Source of the DNA: Janthinobacterium lividum
Lineage (GTDB): Bacteria; Pseudomonadota; Gammaproteobacteria; Burkholderiales; Burkholderiaceae_D
Reading direction: 5' to 3'
Length of the DNA stretch: 64,000 bases
Assembly (NCBI RefSeq): GCF_034424625.1
Contig: NZ_CP139976.1
Span: 2,356,001-2,420,000, forward strand
Shown: positions 34,512 to 43,516 of the stretch, piece by piece
Position numbering within the stretch: position 1 is the first letter of the stretch
How the letters are laid out: each line of letters starts with the position of its first letter
Position numbers and translations under genes: made by a program
The notes under the pieces: generated by a model
What the model saw: the letters and a program-made list of their open reading frames with translations, nothing else
Databases searched by the model: none
Told to the model about the DNA's origin: nothing

Positions 34512-34672
34512 GCTATCTTCCTTGTTTTTATTGATTATGCAAGATTGGTCAGACTGGACGTCTCCGCATCCCCGTCGATGGTGTTGTGCATGCTCCACCG
34601 TCACGGCAGCGCCTTGCGGCCAGGGGGCGGCAAGGAAGGACATGGCGGGCAAAGATGGGGGGAGCAGTTTTA

Positions 34673-34726
34673 ATTGCCGTATGGCAATAATTTTCTTAAG
34701 TTATAGAAGCGCATGAGGCATGTCAA
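34673..34726 (-). promoter_or_regulatory. Promoter and operator of the di-heme lipoprotein gene
   Basis: On the minus strand TTGACA (34726-34721) and TAACTT (34703-34698) are 17 bp apart. ATTGCC-GTAT-GGCAAT (34673-34688) is a 6-4-6 palindrome that overlaps the predicted start site, the expected place for a repressor. The protein that binds is unknown. Confidence 0.5.
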
Positions 34727-34773
34727 GCGGTCTCGTGGACTTGTCATCAACTGTTCATGTCGCCCGGGTTTTT

Positions 34774-34790
34774 TGCACTATGCTGGTGCG
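34774..34790. promoter_or_regulatory. NtrC-like binding site
   Basis: TGCACTATGCTGGTGCG agrees with the NtrC consensus TGCACY-N5-GGTGCA at all but the last fixed base. I found no sigma-54 -24/-12 promoter near it on either strand, so its use is uncertain. Confidence 0.35.
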
Positions 34791-34919
34791 CAAGATGAAT
34801 AATAATGGGCGATAGCATGAATAAAATTCAGCAAGAAATGCGTGGCGCGCGACGGGAATGCGGTATCTTCCTGAAATGCCTGCCGACTGCGCGTCCCCTT
34901 TTTTGAGGAAGAACTGACC

Positions 34920-36197
34920 TTGCCGATTCCACCCGCCATACCGATACTCCCGCCGCTCTCGCTGCCCGCCGCGCGCGCCTTGCACCTGGCCGCGCAGGGC
35001 TTGCTGCAGGCGCGCCGCAGGAAAGCCGTCAAGGCCGATGTGCTGGCCGCCGTGCGGCAGATGGGCGTGCTGCAGATCGACACCATCCACGTGGTGGCGC
35101 GCAGCCCGTATCTGGTGTTGTGGAGCCGGCTGGGCGACTATCCGCAGCCGTGGCTGGAGCAATTGCTGGCCGAGGGCGCGCTGTTCGAATACTGGGCGCA
35201 TGAAGCCTGCTTCGTGCCCATCGAAGACTATGGCCTGTACCGCCACCGCATGCTGGACCCGGCCGCCATGGGCTGGAAATACTCCGTCAAATGGATGGCC
35301 GAGCAGGGCGAGGCCGTGGCCTCGGTGCTCGAACATATCCGCGCCAACGGCGCCGCGCGCTCCGCCGATTTCGAGCGCACGGATGGCCAGGCGGGCGGCT
35401 GGTGGAGCTGGAAGCCGGAAAAGCGCTCGCTCGAAGTGCTGTTTACCTCGGGCGTGCTGATGATCGCCAAGCGCCACAATTTCCAGCGCTATTACGACCT
35501 GGCCGAACGCGTTTTGCCGGGCTGGCACGATGGCTTGCTGCCGCCCGAAGAGCAGGTGCGCCGGCGCCTGCTGCTGGCCAGCGTGAAGGCGCTGGGCCTG
35601 GCGCGGGCCAGCTGGATCAGCGACTACTTCCGCACCAAACAATCGCGTGCCAGCCTGGCGCACGATCTGCAGGCGCTGGTGGACGAGGGCGCGCTGCTGC
35701 GCTGCACGGTCGATGGCTGGAGTGACGCCGTGTACGTGCATGCCGAGCATGGGGACTTGCTGCGCGCAGCGGCTGCGGGCAAGCTGGCGCCCACCCTGAC
35801 GACGATCCTGTCGCCGTTCGACCCCGTCGTGTGGGACCGGCGCCGCGCGCTGGAATTGTTCGGCTTTGACTACCGGCTCGAATGCTACACGCCCGCCGAG
35901 AAGCGCCGGTATGGCTACTTCACCCTGCCGATCTTGCGGCGCGGCGCGCTGGTGGGGCGCCTGGACGCCAAGGCGCACCGCGTCCAGGGGCGCTTCGAGA
36001 TCAAGTCGCTGGTGCTGGAAGAGGGCGTGCGCCTCAGCTCCCGCCTGGTGCAGGACGTGGCTGGCGCCGTGCAGCGGCTGGCGCTCTGGCATGCCTGCCC
36101 GCAGGTCGAGATAGCCCAGGCGCAGCCGGCGGCTTTCGGTGTGCAGCTGGCCGAGGCCCTGCACGACGGCGGCGCTGCCGCAAGGCAGGCCGCATGA
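34920..36197 (+). CDS. ycaQ: YcaQ/AlkZ-family DNA glycosylase
   Basis: 425-aa winged-helix protein of the HTH_42 family. Members YcaQ and AlkZ are DNA glycosylases; YcaQ unhooks interstrand crosslinks. The YcaQ-type catalytic motif Q-phi-D is present as QID in MGVLQIDTIHVVARSPYLVLWSRLG (about residues 49-72). Later motifs, EYWAHEACFVP and ILSPFDPVVWDRRRALELFGFDYRLECYTP, fit the family. The start is TTG at 34920, with GAGGAAG about 9 nt upstream; no ATG is available before residue 40. The stop overlaps the next ATG by 4 bp (ATGA). Confidence 0.88.
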   Translation: MPIPPAIPILPPLSLPAARALHLAAQGLLQARRRKAVKADVLAAVRQMGVLQIDTIHVVARSPYLVLWSRLGDYPQPWLEQLLAEGALFEYWAHEACFVPIEDYGLYRHRMLDPAAMGWKYSVKWMAEQGEAVASVLEHIRANGAARSADFERTDGQAGGWWSWKPEKRSLEVLFTSGVLMIAKRHNFQRYYDLAERVLPGWHDGLLPPEEQVRRRLLLASVKALGLARASWISDYFRTKQSRASLAHDLQALVDEGALLRCTVDGWSDAVYVHAEHGDLLRAAAAGKLAPTLTTILSPFDPVVWDRRRALELFGFDYRLECYTPAEKRRYGYFTLPILRRGALVGRLDAKAHRVQGRFEIKSLVLEEGVRLSSRLVQDVAGAVQRLALWHACPQVEIAQAQPAAFGVQLAEALHDGGAAARQAA

Positions 36198-37186
36198 TGC
36201 TGCCGCCGGCTCCTTCCCAGCTGCTCGACGCGGATGGCGTGCCTTGTTTTGGCCGCTACACGGGACAGCTGGATGCCTTCGACTGGGTGGCGCTGGCGCC
36301 GCCGCATGCGCGCGGCGCCCTCTGGCGCCTGTTCCACCACAAGCGCTGGCACTACGTGGCCCTGTCCACGCCCACGCTGTTCTGCGGCGTGGCCATCGTC
36401 GACCTGGGCTGGACCAGCACGGCCTTCGCGTATGCCTTCGACCGCCACAAGGGCAAGATCGTGGCAAGCTTTTCGCAGGATGGCATTCCCGGCCTGTGCG
36501 CGTCCGTGGCGCCGCATGCGGGTGCCAGCAGCCGTTTCCGGTTTTTCTCGCAAAAAATCAGCATCGAAGCCCAGCCGCAGCAGCGCTACCGATTGCGGCT
36601 CGATTGCGGCCATTTCGGCATCGATGCGGAATTCGGCCCGCCCGTGGCCCCCACCTTGCTGGCCGTGGGACCCGTGGGCGAGGGCGGCAGCGTGCACGCC
36701 ACGCAAAAGTCGGGCGGCTTGCCCTTGTGGGGCACGGTGCGTTGCGGCGCCATGGGCTACAGCTTGGACGACGGCGTGGCCAGCTTCGATTATTCGAACG
36801 GCTTGCTGGCGCGCGAGACGGAATGGCGCTGGGCCTCGGCGCACAGCCTGGACCTGGGTTTCAACCTGCAAGCGGGTTATTTCGGCGCGCATGAAAACGC
36901 GCTGTGGCTCGATGGCCAGCTGTATCCGCTGGGCCGCGCGCATTTCGACTTCAATCCCGACAATCCGCTGGCGCCGTGGCATGTGTGGACGGACGACGAT
37001 CTGCTGGACCTGCACTTCAAGCCGGAAGGCGCGCGGCGCGAGGATAAAAACCTGTGGATCGCCGCCAGCCGCTACATCCAGCCGATCGGCACTTTCAGCG
37101 GCTGGGTGCGCACCAGCGCGGAGTCTCCCAAGCGCATCGTGGCGCAGCTGGCCGGGGTAACGGAAAGCCACCGCTCGCGCTGGTAG
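36194..37186 (+). CDS. DUF2804 family protein
   Basis: 330-aa protein of the DUF2804 family (function unknown). It has blocks such as GRYTGQLDAFDW, KRWHYVALSTPTLFCGVAIVDLGW, NGLLARETEWRWASA and a C-terminal RYIQPIGTFSGWV; the pattern is of a beta-rich, lipocalin/AttH-like protein, an inference. There is no signal peptide. ATG 36194 overlaps the ycaQ stop by 4 bp, so the two are translated from one mRNA and may act in one process, yet a link of DUF2804 to DNA repair is not known to me. Confidence 0.85.
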   Translation: MMLPPAPSQLLDADGVPCFGRYTGQLDAFDWVALAPPHARGALWRLFHHKRWHYVALSTPTLFCGVAIVDLGWTSTAFAYAFDRHKGKIVASFSQDGIPGLCASVAPHAGASSRFRFFSQKISIEAQPQQRYRLRLDCGHFGIDAEFGPPVAPTLLAVGPVGEGGSVHATQKSGGLPLWGTVRCGAMGYSLDDGVASFDYSNGLLARETEWRWASAHSLDLGFNLQAGYFGAHENALWLDGQLYPLGRAHFDFNPDNPLAPWHVWTDDDLLDLHFKPEGARREDKNLWIAASRYIQPIGTFSGWVRTSAESPKRIVAQLAGVTESHRSRW

Positions 37187-37296
37187 GCGCACTGTTTTTT
37201 GCGAAACGCGCGACAAGGTCAAGTTTTTTTGGCAAGGCATCCTATACACTGGGGCGTTACCAAGTAAGCCATTCCGGCAATCCATGAGGCCAGAAC

Positions 37297-39963
37297 ATGA
37301 GTATCCGTAATCTCGACAAGCTGTTCAAGCCGGCCTCGGTGGCCCTGATCGGCGCCACGGCGCGCGAGCGCAAACTGGGCGCCATCGCCCTGTACAACCT
37401 GCTGGGCGGCGGCTACCGGGGAGAGATTTGGCCCGTCAATCCCAAGTACGACGAGCTGATGGGCCTGAAATGCTACCGCAGGCTGGCACACTTGCCCAAG
37501 GCGCCGGACCTGGCCATCATCTGCACGCCGCCCGCCACCATCACGGCACTGATCCGCGAACTGGGCGCGCTGGGCACGCGCGCGGCCATCGTCATGACGT
37601 CGGGCCTCGACCCCGTGCGCGAGCAGTCGCTGCGCCTGGCCATGCTGAAGGCGGCCAAGCCGCACCTGCTGCGCATCCTGGGCCCCAACAGCATGGGCCT
37701 GCTCGTGCCGAAACTGGGCTTGAACGCCAGCTTCGCCCATGTCGGCGCCACCAGCGGCAAGATCGCCTTCGTGTCGCAGTCGGGTGCGCTGGTGTCGGGC
37801 GTGCTCGATTGGGCCAACGCGCACGGCGTGGGCTTTTCCAAGTTCATTTCGCTGGGCGCCAGCTACGATATCGATTTCGGCGATTTGCTCGACTACCTGG
37901 CCGGCGACATCGACACGGCCGCCATCCTGCTGTACATGGAAGATATCCAGGCGGCGCGCAAATTCATGTCGGCGGCGCGGGCGGCCGCGCGCAGCAAGCC
38001 CGTCATCGTCCTGAAAGCGGGGCGCGAGGCGGAAGGCGCTGCCATGGCGGCCTGGCATACGGGTGCGCTGGCCGGTTCCGACGCCGTGTACGACGCGGCC
38101 ATCCGCCGCGCCGGCATGCTGCGCGTGTATTCGGCCGAAGAGCTCTTCGATGCCGTGGAAACGCTCACGCATATCCGTTCCCAGCGCGGCGAGCGCCTGG
38201 CGATTTTGTGCAATGGCGGCGGCCTGGGCGTGATGGCCACCGATGCGCTGGTGAGCAGCGGCGGCAAGCTGGCCGAACTGTCGCCCGATACCGTGATCGC
38301 GCTGGAAAAGGCGCTGCCACGGGGCTGGTCGCACGACAACCCCGTGGGCTTGCCCGGCGACGCGGCCGTGCAGCGTTATGCCGACGCCATCAAGCCGCTG
38401 CTCGACGAGCCGCAGGCGGACGCCTTGCTGCTGCTGCACGCGCCCACGGCCATGGTCTCGTCGATCGACATCGCCGAAGCCGTCACGCCGCTGATCAAGG
38501 CCACCTCGCGCACGGTGCTGTCGTGCCTGCTTGGCGGCACCACCGTGGCGCCCGCGCGCCAGGTGTTCAACCGGGCCGGCATTCCCACCTACGACACGCC
38601 GGAAAAAGCAGTGCATGGCTTCATGCAGATCGTGCAATACCGGCGCAACCAGGAAACCCTGATGCAGGTGCCGGCGCAGCTGCCCATGTCGGCCACGCCG
38701 CGCCGCGCGCGCGTGCGCGAAATCGTCGCCGCCGCGCTGGCGGCCGGCCAGACGGTGCTGGGCGAATGCCGCTCGAAAGAGATTTTGGCCGCCTACGGCA
38801 TTCCCGTCGCCACCACGCGCATGGCGGCCGACGTGGAAGAGGCGCTGGCCGTGGCGGCCGACATCGGCTACCCCGTCGCGCTGAAAATCCACTCGCCCGA
38901 CATCGCCCACAAATCCGACGTGGGCGGCGTGGCGCTCGACCTCGATACGCCCGACATCCTGCGCACGGCCGCCGCCGCCATGCTCAAGCGCGTGCGCCGC
39001 ATGCGTCCCGACGCGCTGATCGACGGTTTTACCGTGCAGCAGATGGCGCGCCGGCCGCAGTCGCATGAATTGATCGTCGGCGTCACCACGGACGCCGCCT
39101 TCGGCCCCGTGATATTGGTGGGGCAGGGCGGCATCGCCGTGGAAGTGACGGCCGACCACGCCATCGGCCTGCCGCCGCTGAACATGGTGCTGGCGCGCGA
39201 CATGCTGGCGCGCACGCGCGTGTCGAAACTGCTGGCCGGCTACCGCAACCAGCCGCCGGCCGACATCGACGCCATCTGCTACACCCTGATCCAGGTGGCC
39301 GAACTGGTGGCCGACATCGGCGAGCTGGCCGAACTCGACATCAACCCGCTGGTGGCCGATGCGGATGGCGTGATCGCCCTCGACGCGCGCATCCGCCTGC
39401 AGCCGGGCCAGCAGCGCGACCGCCTGGCCATCCGCCCGTATCCGCAGGAGCTGGAAGAGCAGGTGACGTGGATGGATCAATCCATCCTGCTGCGCCCCAT
39501 CCGCCCCGAGGACGCGCCGCAGCACATGGACCTGTTCCACGCGCTGGACCCGGACGACGTGCGCCTGCGCTTTTTCACGTCCATGCGCGAATTGCCCGTG
39601 TCGCAGCTGGCGCGCCTGACGCAGATCGATTACGACCGCGCCATGGCCTTCATCGCCACGCACACGGGACCGGACGGCAAGCCGGAAACCCTGGGCGTGG
39701 TGCGCGCCGTGGCCGACCCGGACAATATCCACGCCGATTTCGCCATCGCCGTGCGCTCGGCACTGAAGGGCAAGGGACTGGGACACATCCTGTTTGAAAA
39801 GCTCGTCGACTACTTCCGCAGCCGGGGCACGGAGGCGCTGGTGGGCGAGGCGATGGCGCGCAACAAGGGCATGCAGCGGCTGGTGAAAAGCTTTGGCGGC
39901 GAAGTCACGCCGTCGGAAGAGCCCGGCGTCGTCAATCTGCATATCGGCCTGCGCGCGCCGTAA
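37297..39963 (+). CDS. PatZ/Pat-type protein acetyltransferase (acyl-CoA synthetase-like + GNAT)
   Basis: 888-aa protein aligned along its length with E. coli PatZ (YfiQ; 886 aa), a lysine acetyltransferase that inactivates acetyl-CoA synthetase. Order of domains: CoA-binding and succinyl-CoA-ligase-like (about 1-460), ATP-grasp (about 480-700), GNAT (about 725-888; DPDNIHADFAIAVRSALKGKGLGHILFEKLV). In E. coli PatZ and Salmonella Pat the phosphohistidine of the ADP-forming acyl-CoA synthetases is lost, but here it is kept as His254 in AAWHTGALAGSDAVYD. The protein may therefore retain acyl-CoA synthetase chemistry as well as the acetyltransferase activity. Confidence 0.9.
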   Translation: MSIRNLDKLFKPASVALIGATARERKLGAIALYNLLGGGYRGEIWPVNPKYDELMGLKCYRRLAHLPKAPDLAIICTPPATITALIRELGALGTRAAIVMTSGLDPVREQSLRLAMLKAAKPHLLRILGPNSMGLLVPKLGLNASFAHVGATSGKIAFVSQSGALVSGVLDWANAHGVGFSKFISLGASYDIDFGDLLDYLAGDIDTAAILLYMEDIQAARKFMSAARAAARSKPVIVLKAGREAEGAAMAAWHTGALAGSDAVYDAAIRRAGMLRVYSAEELFDAVETLTHIRSQRGERLAILCNGGGLGVMATDALVSSGGKLAELSPDTVIALEKALPRGWSHDNPVGLPGDAAVQRYADAIKPLLDEPQADALLLLHAPTAMVSSIDIAEAVTPLIKATSRTVLSCLLGGTTVAPARQVFNRAGIPTYDTPEKAVHGFMQIVQYRRNQETLMQVPAQLPMSATPRRARVREIVAAALAAGQTVLGECRSKEILAAYGIPVATTRMAADVEEALAVAADIGYPVALKIHSPDIAHKSDVGGVALDLDTPDILRTAAAAMLKRVRRMRPDALIDGFTVQQMARRPQSHELIVGVTTDAAFGPVILVGQGGIAVEVTADHAIGLPPLNMVLARDMLARTRVSKLLAGYRNQPPADIDAICYTLIQVAELVADIGELAELDINPLVADADGVIALDARIRLQPGQQRDRLAIRPYPQELEEQVTWMDQSILLRPIRPEDAPQHMDLFHALDPDDVRLRFFTSMRELPVSQLARLTQIDYDRAMAFIATHTGPDGKPETLGVVRAVADPDNIHADFAIAVRSALKGKGLGHILFEKLVDYFRSRGTEALVGEAMARNKGMQRLVKSFGGEVTPSEEPGVVNLHIGLRAP

Positions 39964-39969
39964 AAGAAA

Positions 39970-40010
39970 GCGCGGCTGGCCAGCCGCGGGTTTGTGCAGG
40001 ATCAAACCCG
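39970..40010 (+). terminator. Two overlapping hairpins after the PatZ-type gene
   Basis: GCGGCTGGCCAGCCGC (39972-39987) is a perfect 8-bp inverted repeat with GGGTTTG after it. The trailing CGGGTTTG (39987-39994) also pairs perfectly with CAAACCCG at 40003-40010. The first is a likely terminator; the second could compete with it. Confidence 0.5.
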
Positions 40011-40079
40011 TCCCTGTCGGTAGTCTTTACACTTTCACTTCCAGGATGACATATCCAGCGCGTTTTCGGGAGTGAGTGC

Positions 40080-40742
40080 ATGCTTACGGCAACATATATA
40101 TTGGTTTCCCTGTCGGTGGAACAGGCCAGCATCCGCATGAGTTTGTTGGCTTTTCAGAAATGCATGCATGTGCAGCTGCGCCACCAGAGACAGCTCAGCC
40201 TGGCGCAGCTGCAGTACGCGGGCGACTGGCTGAACCGGCTGTACCAGGGGGGCTACTGGCGCAAGGTGGAGATGTATCTGATCCCCGCCATCCGCCAGGC
40301 TGCACCGCATGCCGATGGTTTGTTGAATGAAATCAATGGTTTGAACCACGCGGCGCTGGAAAGCATCAATGTCGTGCAGCAGCGCGCGGGCGCCGCCATC
40401 GACCATTCCGAATTGCAGGCCGAGCAGCTGTGCGCGGCCATCGACGCCTTTTGCGCAGCCTTGCTGCAGCGCCTGGAAAAAGAAGAGCGCGAACTGTTCG
40501 CGCTGGCGCGCAAGGTCATCGTCGGCGAAGCGTGGTTTGCCATCGCCTACCAGTTCCTCGCCCACGATGCGCGCGCGCAGGAAGCGCGCCGTGGCAGGGC
40601 GCAAGTGCTGCCCTTTGTTTTGCCTATGCCTTTGCCTGCGCCGGGTATGCCTGACGGCGCCGCCGACACCAGCGACAATGCGGCCGGTGCCCCTGCGGAC
40701 GCCGCGCCTGCCATGCCACCGCCGCTGCGCGCGCAGGCTTGA
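40080..40742 (+). CDS. Helical protein of unknown function
   Basis: Unrecognised 220-aa protein. The first ~165 residues are predicted helical, with a Gln/His-rich segment (CMHVQLRHQRQLSLAQLQYAGDWLNRLYQGGYW) and ALLQRLEKEERELFALARKV, which recalls hemerythrin-like four-helix proteins; the usual iron-ligand His pattern is not clear, so I do not assign that function. The C-terminal ~50 residues are an Ala/Pro/Asp-rich tail. No signal peptide. A terminator follows. Confidence 0.65.
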   Translation: MLTATYILVSLSVEQASIRMSLLAFQKCMHVQLRHQRQLSLAQLQYAGDWLNRLYQGGYWRKVEMYLIPAIRQAAPHADGLLNEINGLNHAALESINVVQQRAGAAIDHSELQAEQLCAAIDAFCAALLQRLEKEERELFALARKVIVGEAWFAIAYQFLAHDARAQEARRGRAQVLPFVLPMPLPAPGMPDGAADTSDNAAGAPADAAPAMPPPLRAQA

Positions 40743-40759
40743 ACGGGTAGCGAGCGCAC

Positions 40760-40796
40760 ACCCCGCCGGGCGGCGTCCGCAGGAGGGGCGTTTTTG
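40760..40796 (+). terminator. Terminator after the helical protein gene
   Basis: A GC-rich foldback (CCCCGCC...GGGG with the inner CGCC-GGG-CGGCG hairpin) is followed by CGTTTTTG. The stem is imperfect. Confidence 0.45.
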
Positions 40797-40936
40797 TGAT
40801 GCTGACTGGCGCGCCGCCATAGGGGAAAATCCAGGGAAAAGATTCGCTTTATTCATTTGATAACTTGTTCAGCCCTGTCCGATGCAATACCCCGGGCTTT
40901 GTTATGATGGTGGTTTTGATCCACGCGAAACCCGTC

Positions 40937-43516
40937 ATGTTCGAATTTCTCTTCAAGCGTTCTGCCAGCAAGACTGCCGTCCCCGATCCTGTCGTGGCAG
41001 AACAGGCCGCCGCCTCGGCGCAGAGCGCATCGCGCCGCGCCGAACAGGTTGCGCGTGCCCATGCCGTGGCCGGCGACGAAGCCGCCGCCTTAGAATTCAT
41101 CCTGTCCAGCGAATTTGCCGATGCCCGATTGATCGCGGCCGAACACGTCCATGCCTTGCCCCTGCTGGAAAAAGTCCACCAGGCCATGCGCAACACGGAC
41201 CGCCGCGTGGCCAAGCTGATGCAGGGTCGCATCGACCTGATCCGCCACCAGGCCGCCGAGACGCAGCGCGCCCAGGCCAGCATCGACACGGCCCAGCGCC
41301 TGTTGAACGATGACAAGCTGAGCCCGAACCAGGTCGCCGAGCTGGATCGCCAATGGCAAGTCATCAAGGCCACGCCGGAACTGGCGACCGCCTTCACCGG
41401 CGCGCGCGCCGCCCTGGCCGCCCGCCTGGAAGCGCAAGTGGTACTGCAGCGCGCCGTGATCGATGCCGTCGCCGCCGCGCGCGCGCTGGCCAGCAATGGC
41501 CAGTCCGCCGGTGACCTGGCGCAGGCGCTGGCCCGCCTGGATGCGGAACATGCGCAGCATGCGCAATCGCCCGAGCGCGCTTCCTTGCCGAAACACCTGG
41601 AAAACGATTTCAGCCAGGCGCGCGAACAGGCGCAATCCGCCTTGCAAGCCCTGCAGCAGCACCAGGCCGTGTTCGATGCGCGCCAGGCCGCACTGGCCGA
41701 ATGGCAGGCGCAGGACGCCGCCACGCTCGATGCAGACACCTTGAAACGCGCGTGGCAAGCCCTGCCGCGCCTGCCCGAGTCGCCCTTGTCCGACAGCCTG
41801 CAGCAGCAATTTGCGGCCGTGCTGGCCAGCGCGCCGGCGCCCGTGCAGGCGGCAACGCCAGAGGCCGCAGCGGCCCATGCCGACCCAGCGCCGCGCAAGC
41901 CGCGCCAGGAACACGCGCCCGTGTCGAAAGAAGCGACGGAGCAATTCTTTAAAGTACTCGACGCCATGGAAGCAGCCCTGCAGGATGGCTTGTTGCATGT
42001 GGCTTCCGAGCATGACAAGACCTTGCGCGATAGCAAGCACGGCCGGCTGACGCCTGCGCAAGCGGACCGCCTGGCCCATGTGCGCGGGCAATTCAAGCAA
42101 CTGGCCGACTGGGCGCGCTGGGGCGGCAACGTCTCGCGCGAGGAGCTGGTCAAGGCGGGCGAGGAATTGCCGGCGCAAGAACTCCCAATGGCCGAGCTGG
42201 CCAAGAAAGTGGGCAGCCTGCGCGAGCGCTGGAAGTCGCTCGACACCCTGTCCGGCCCGGCTCCGAAATCCCTGTGGGAACGTTTTGACGCGGCCTGCAG
42301 CCTCGCGTACGCGCCGGCGGCCCAGCATTTCAAGCAATTGGCCGAAGAGCGCCACGGCAATGCGGCCAAAGCCCAGGAACTGATCGCGGAAACGGCGGCC
42401 CTGGCTGCCGAAGAGAGTACCGACTGGAAACACGTCGCTTCCGCCTCGCAGCGCCTGCGCCAGGCGTGGACGCGCCTGGGCACCATCGACCGCAAGGAAA
42501 AGAAACGCCTGGATACGGAGTTCGGCGCCGCGCTGGACGCCCTGTCGAAGCCGCTGGACACCCAGCGCCAGATCGAGACGGCGCGCCGCGAACAATTGAT
42601 CGTCGAAGTGGGCTTGCTCAAGCCATCGGAGCGCAATACGGTCGACATGCTGAAAGCCTTGCAGGATAAATGGCAGGAACTGGCGAAGGCCCTGCCGCTG
42701 GAACGCCGCGCGGAACAGGCGCTGTGGCAGCGTTTCCGCGCCGCCTGCGACGATATCTTCGCCAAGCGCAAGGAAACGGCCCACGCGGCCGACCACGAGC
42801 GCCGCGAACACCTGCATGCGCGCGAAGCGCTGTGCGCCGCGTTGGAAACGGCCGTCGTGCCGGATGGCGACGACAAGTCCCGCACGGCCTTCATCAACCA
42901 CTTGCTGCGCGACACGCGCGCCGCCTGGAACGCTACCGGTCCCGTGCCGCGCGCCAGCGAAGCGAAGATCGAGCAGCGCTACCACGCGGCCGTGGCTGGC
43001 GTGCAAGCGCAAGCGGACGCCATCGCCGAGCGCGCCGGCGCGGCGCAGGCCAACGCCTTGCGCGACAAGCTGCGCCTGGTGCAGGCGCTGGAAGCTACGC
43101 TGGCCGAGGGCGATGCCGGCGCCGATGCGGCTGCCTGGACCGAACGCTGGAGCGCCTTGCCGCCGCTCGACACGCAATACGAACGCAGCCTGCAGCAGCG
43201 CTTTGCCGCCGCCCAGACCGCGCTGGGCGAGGGCGCTGACGCCTACGTGCAGCAATTGCAGGCCAACGAGGCCCGCTTGCTCGAGGAAGTCTTGCGCCTG
43301 GAAATCGTCGCCGGCGTCGACAGCGGCGCCGAATTTGCCCGCGACCGCCTGAAGATGCAGGTGGAAGTGCTGCAATCGTCGCTGAAATCGGGCCAGAAGC
43401 CGCTCACGCAAGTGTCGCAGCTGATGCAGCTGTGCGCGATTCCCGCCGCCACCGATGCGCGCACGGCCAGCCGCATCGAAATCCTGCTGCGCCGCATCGG
43501 AGGGCATGCCAAATGA
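40937..43516 (+). CDS. DUF349 domain protein, long coiled coil
   Basis: 859-aa protein starting MFEFLFKRSASK (ATG 40937; a longer version from 40865 has no support). Helical throughout, Ala/Gln/Glu-rich, with repeated blocks of the DUF349 type (for example LAEWQAQD, LRERWKSLDTLSGPAPKSLWERFDAAC, LRQAWTRLGTIDRKEKKRLDTEFGAAL, KWQELAKALPLERRAEQALWQRFRAACDDIFAKRK, TRAAWNATGPVPRA). The family's function is unknown to me beyond a general association with RNA or nucleoid. It overlaps moaE by 4 bp (ATGA). Confidence 0.85.
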   Translation: MFEFLFKRSASKTAVPDPVVAEQAAASAQSASRRAEQVARAHAVAGDEAAALEFILSSEFADARLIAAEHVHALPLLEKVHQAMRNTDRRVAKLMQGRIDLIRHQAAETQRAQASIDTAQRLLNDDKLSPNQVAELDRQWQVIKATPELATAFTGARAALAARLEAQVVLQRAVIDAVAAARALASNGQSAGDLAQALARLDAEHAQHAQSPERASLPKHLENDFSQAREQAQSALQALQQHQAVFDARQAALAEWQAQDAATLDADTLKRAWQALPRLPESPLSDSLQQQFAAVLASAPAPVQAATPEAAAAHADPAPRKPRQEHAPVSKEATEQFFKVLDAMEAALQDGLLHVASEHDKTLRDSKHGRLTPAQADRLAHVRGQFKQLADWARWGGNVSREELVKAGEELPAQELPMAELAKKVGSLRERWKSLDTLSGPAPKSLWERFDAACSLAYAPAAQHFKQLAEERHGNAAKAQELIAETAALAAEESTDWKHVASASQRLRQAWTRLGTIDRKEKKRLDTEFGAALDALSKPLDTQRQIETARREQLIVEVGLLKPSERNTVDMLKALQDKWQELAKALPLERRAEQALWQRFRAACDDIFAKRKETAHAADHERREHLHAREALCAALETAVVPDGDDKSRTAFINHLLRDTRAAWNATGPVPRASEAKIEQRYHAAVAGVQAQADAIAERAGAAQANALRDKLRLVQALEATLAEGDAGADAAAWTERWSALPPLDTQYERSLQQRFAAAQTALGEGADAYVQQLQANEARLLEEVLRLEIVAGVDSGAEFARDRLKMQVEVLQSSLKSGQKPLTQVSQLMQLCAIPAATDARTASRIEILLRRIGGHAK

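Larger units (their letters stand above)
34512..34919. other. Gene-free control region between divergent genes
   Basis: Four hundred bases without a supported gene. They hold the promoter and operator of the di-heme lipoprotein gene (34673-34726), an NtrC-like site (34774-34790), and on the right the leader of ycaQ with a T6 run and GAGGAAG ribosome site at about 34900-34910. No other structure was recognised. Confidence 0.6.

Noticed and set aside
34512..34652. 47-residue upstream extension of the di-heme lipoprotein
   Set aside because: It would bury the signal peptide and lipobox; ATG 34511 has AAGGA at the right distance.
34774..34790. Sigma-54 promoter for ycaQ or the di-heme gene
   Set aside because: Despite the NtrC-like site, no GG-N10-GC pair with the right context was found on either strand within 200 bp.
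40080..40742. Hemerythrin assignment for the helical protein
   Set aside because: The helical pattern is similar, but the ordered His/Glu/Asp ligand set could not be found.
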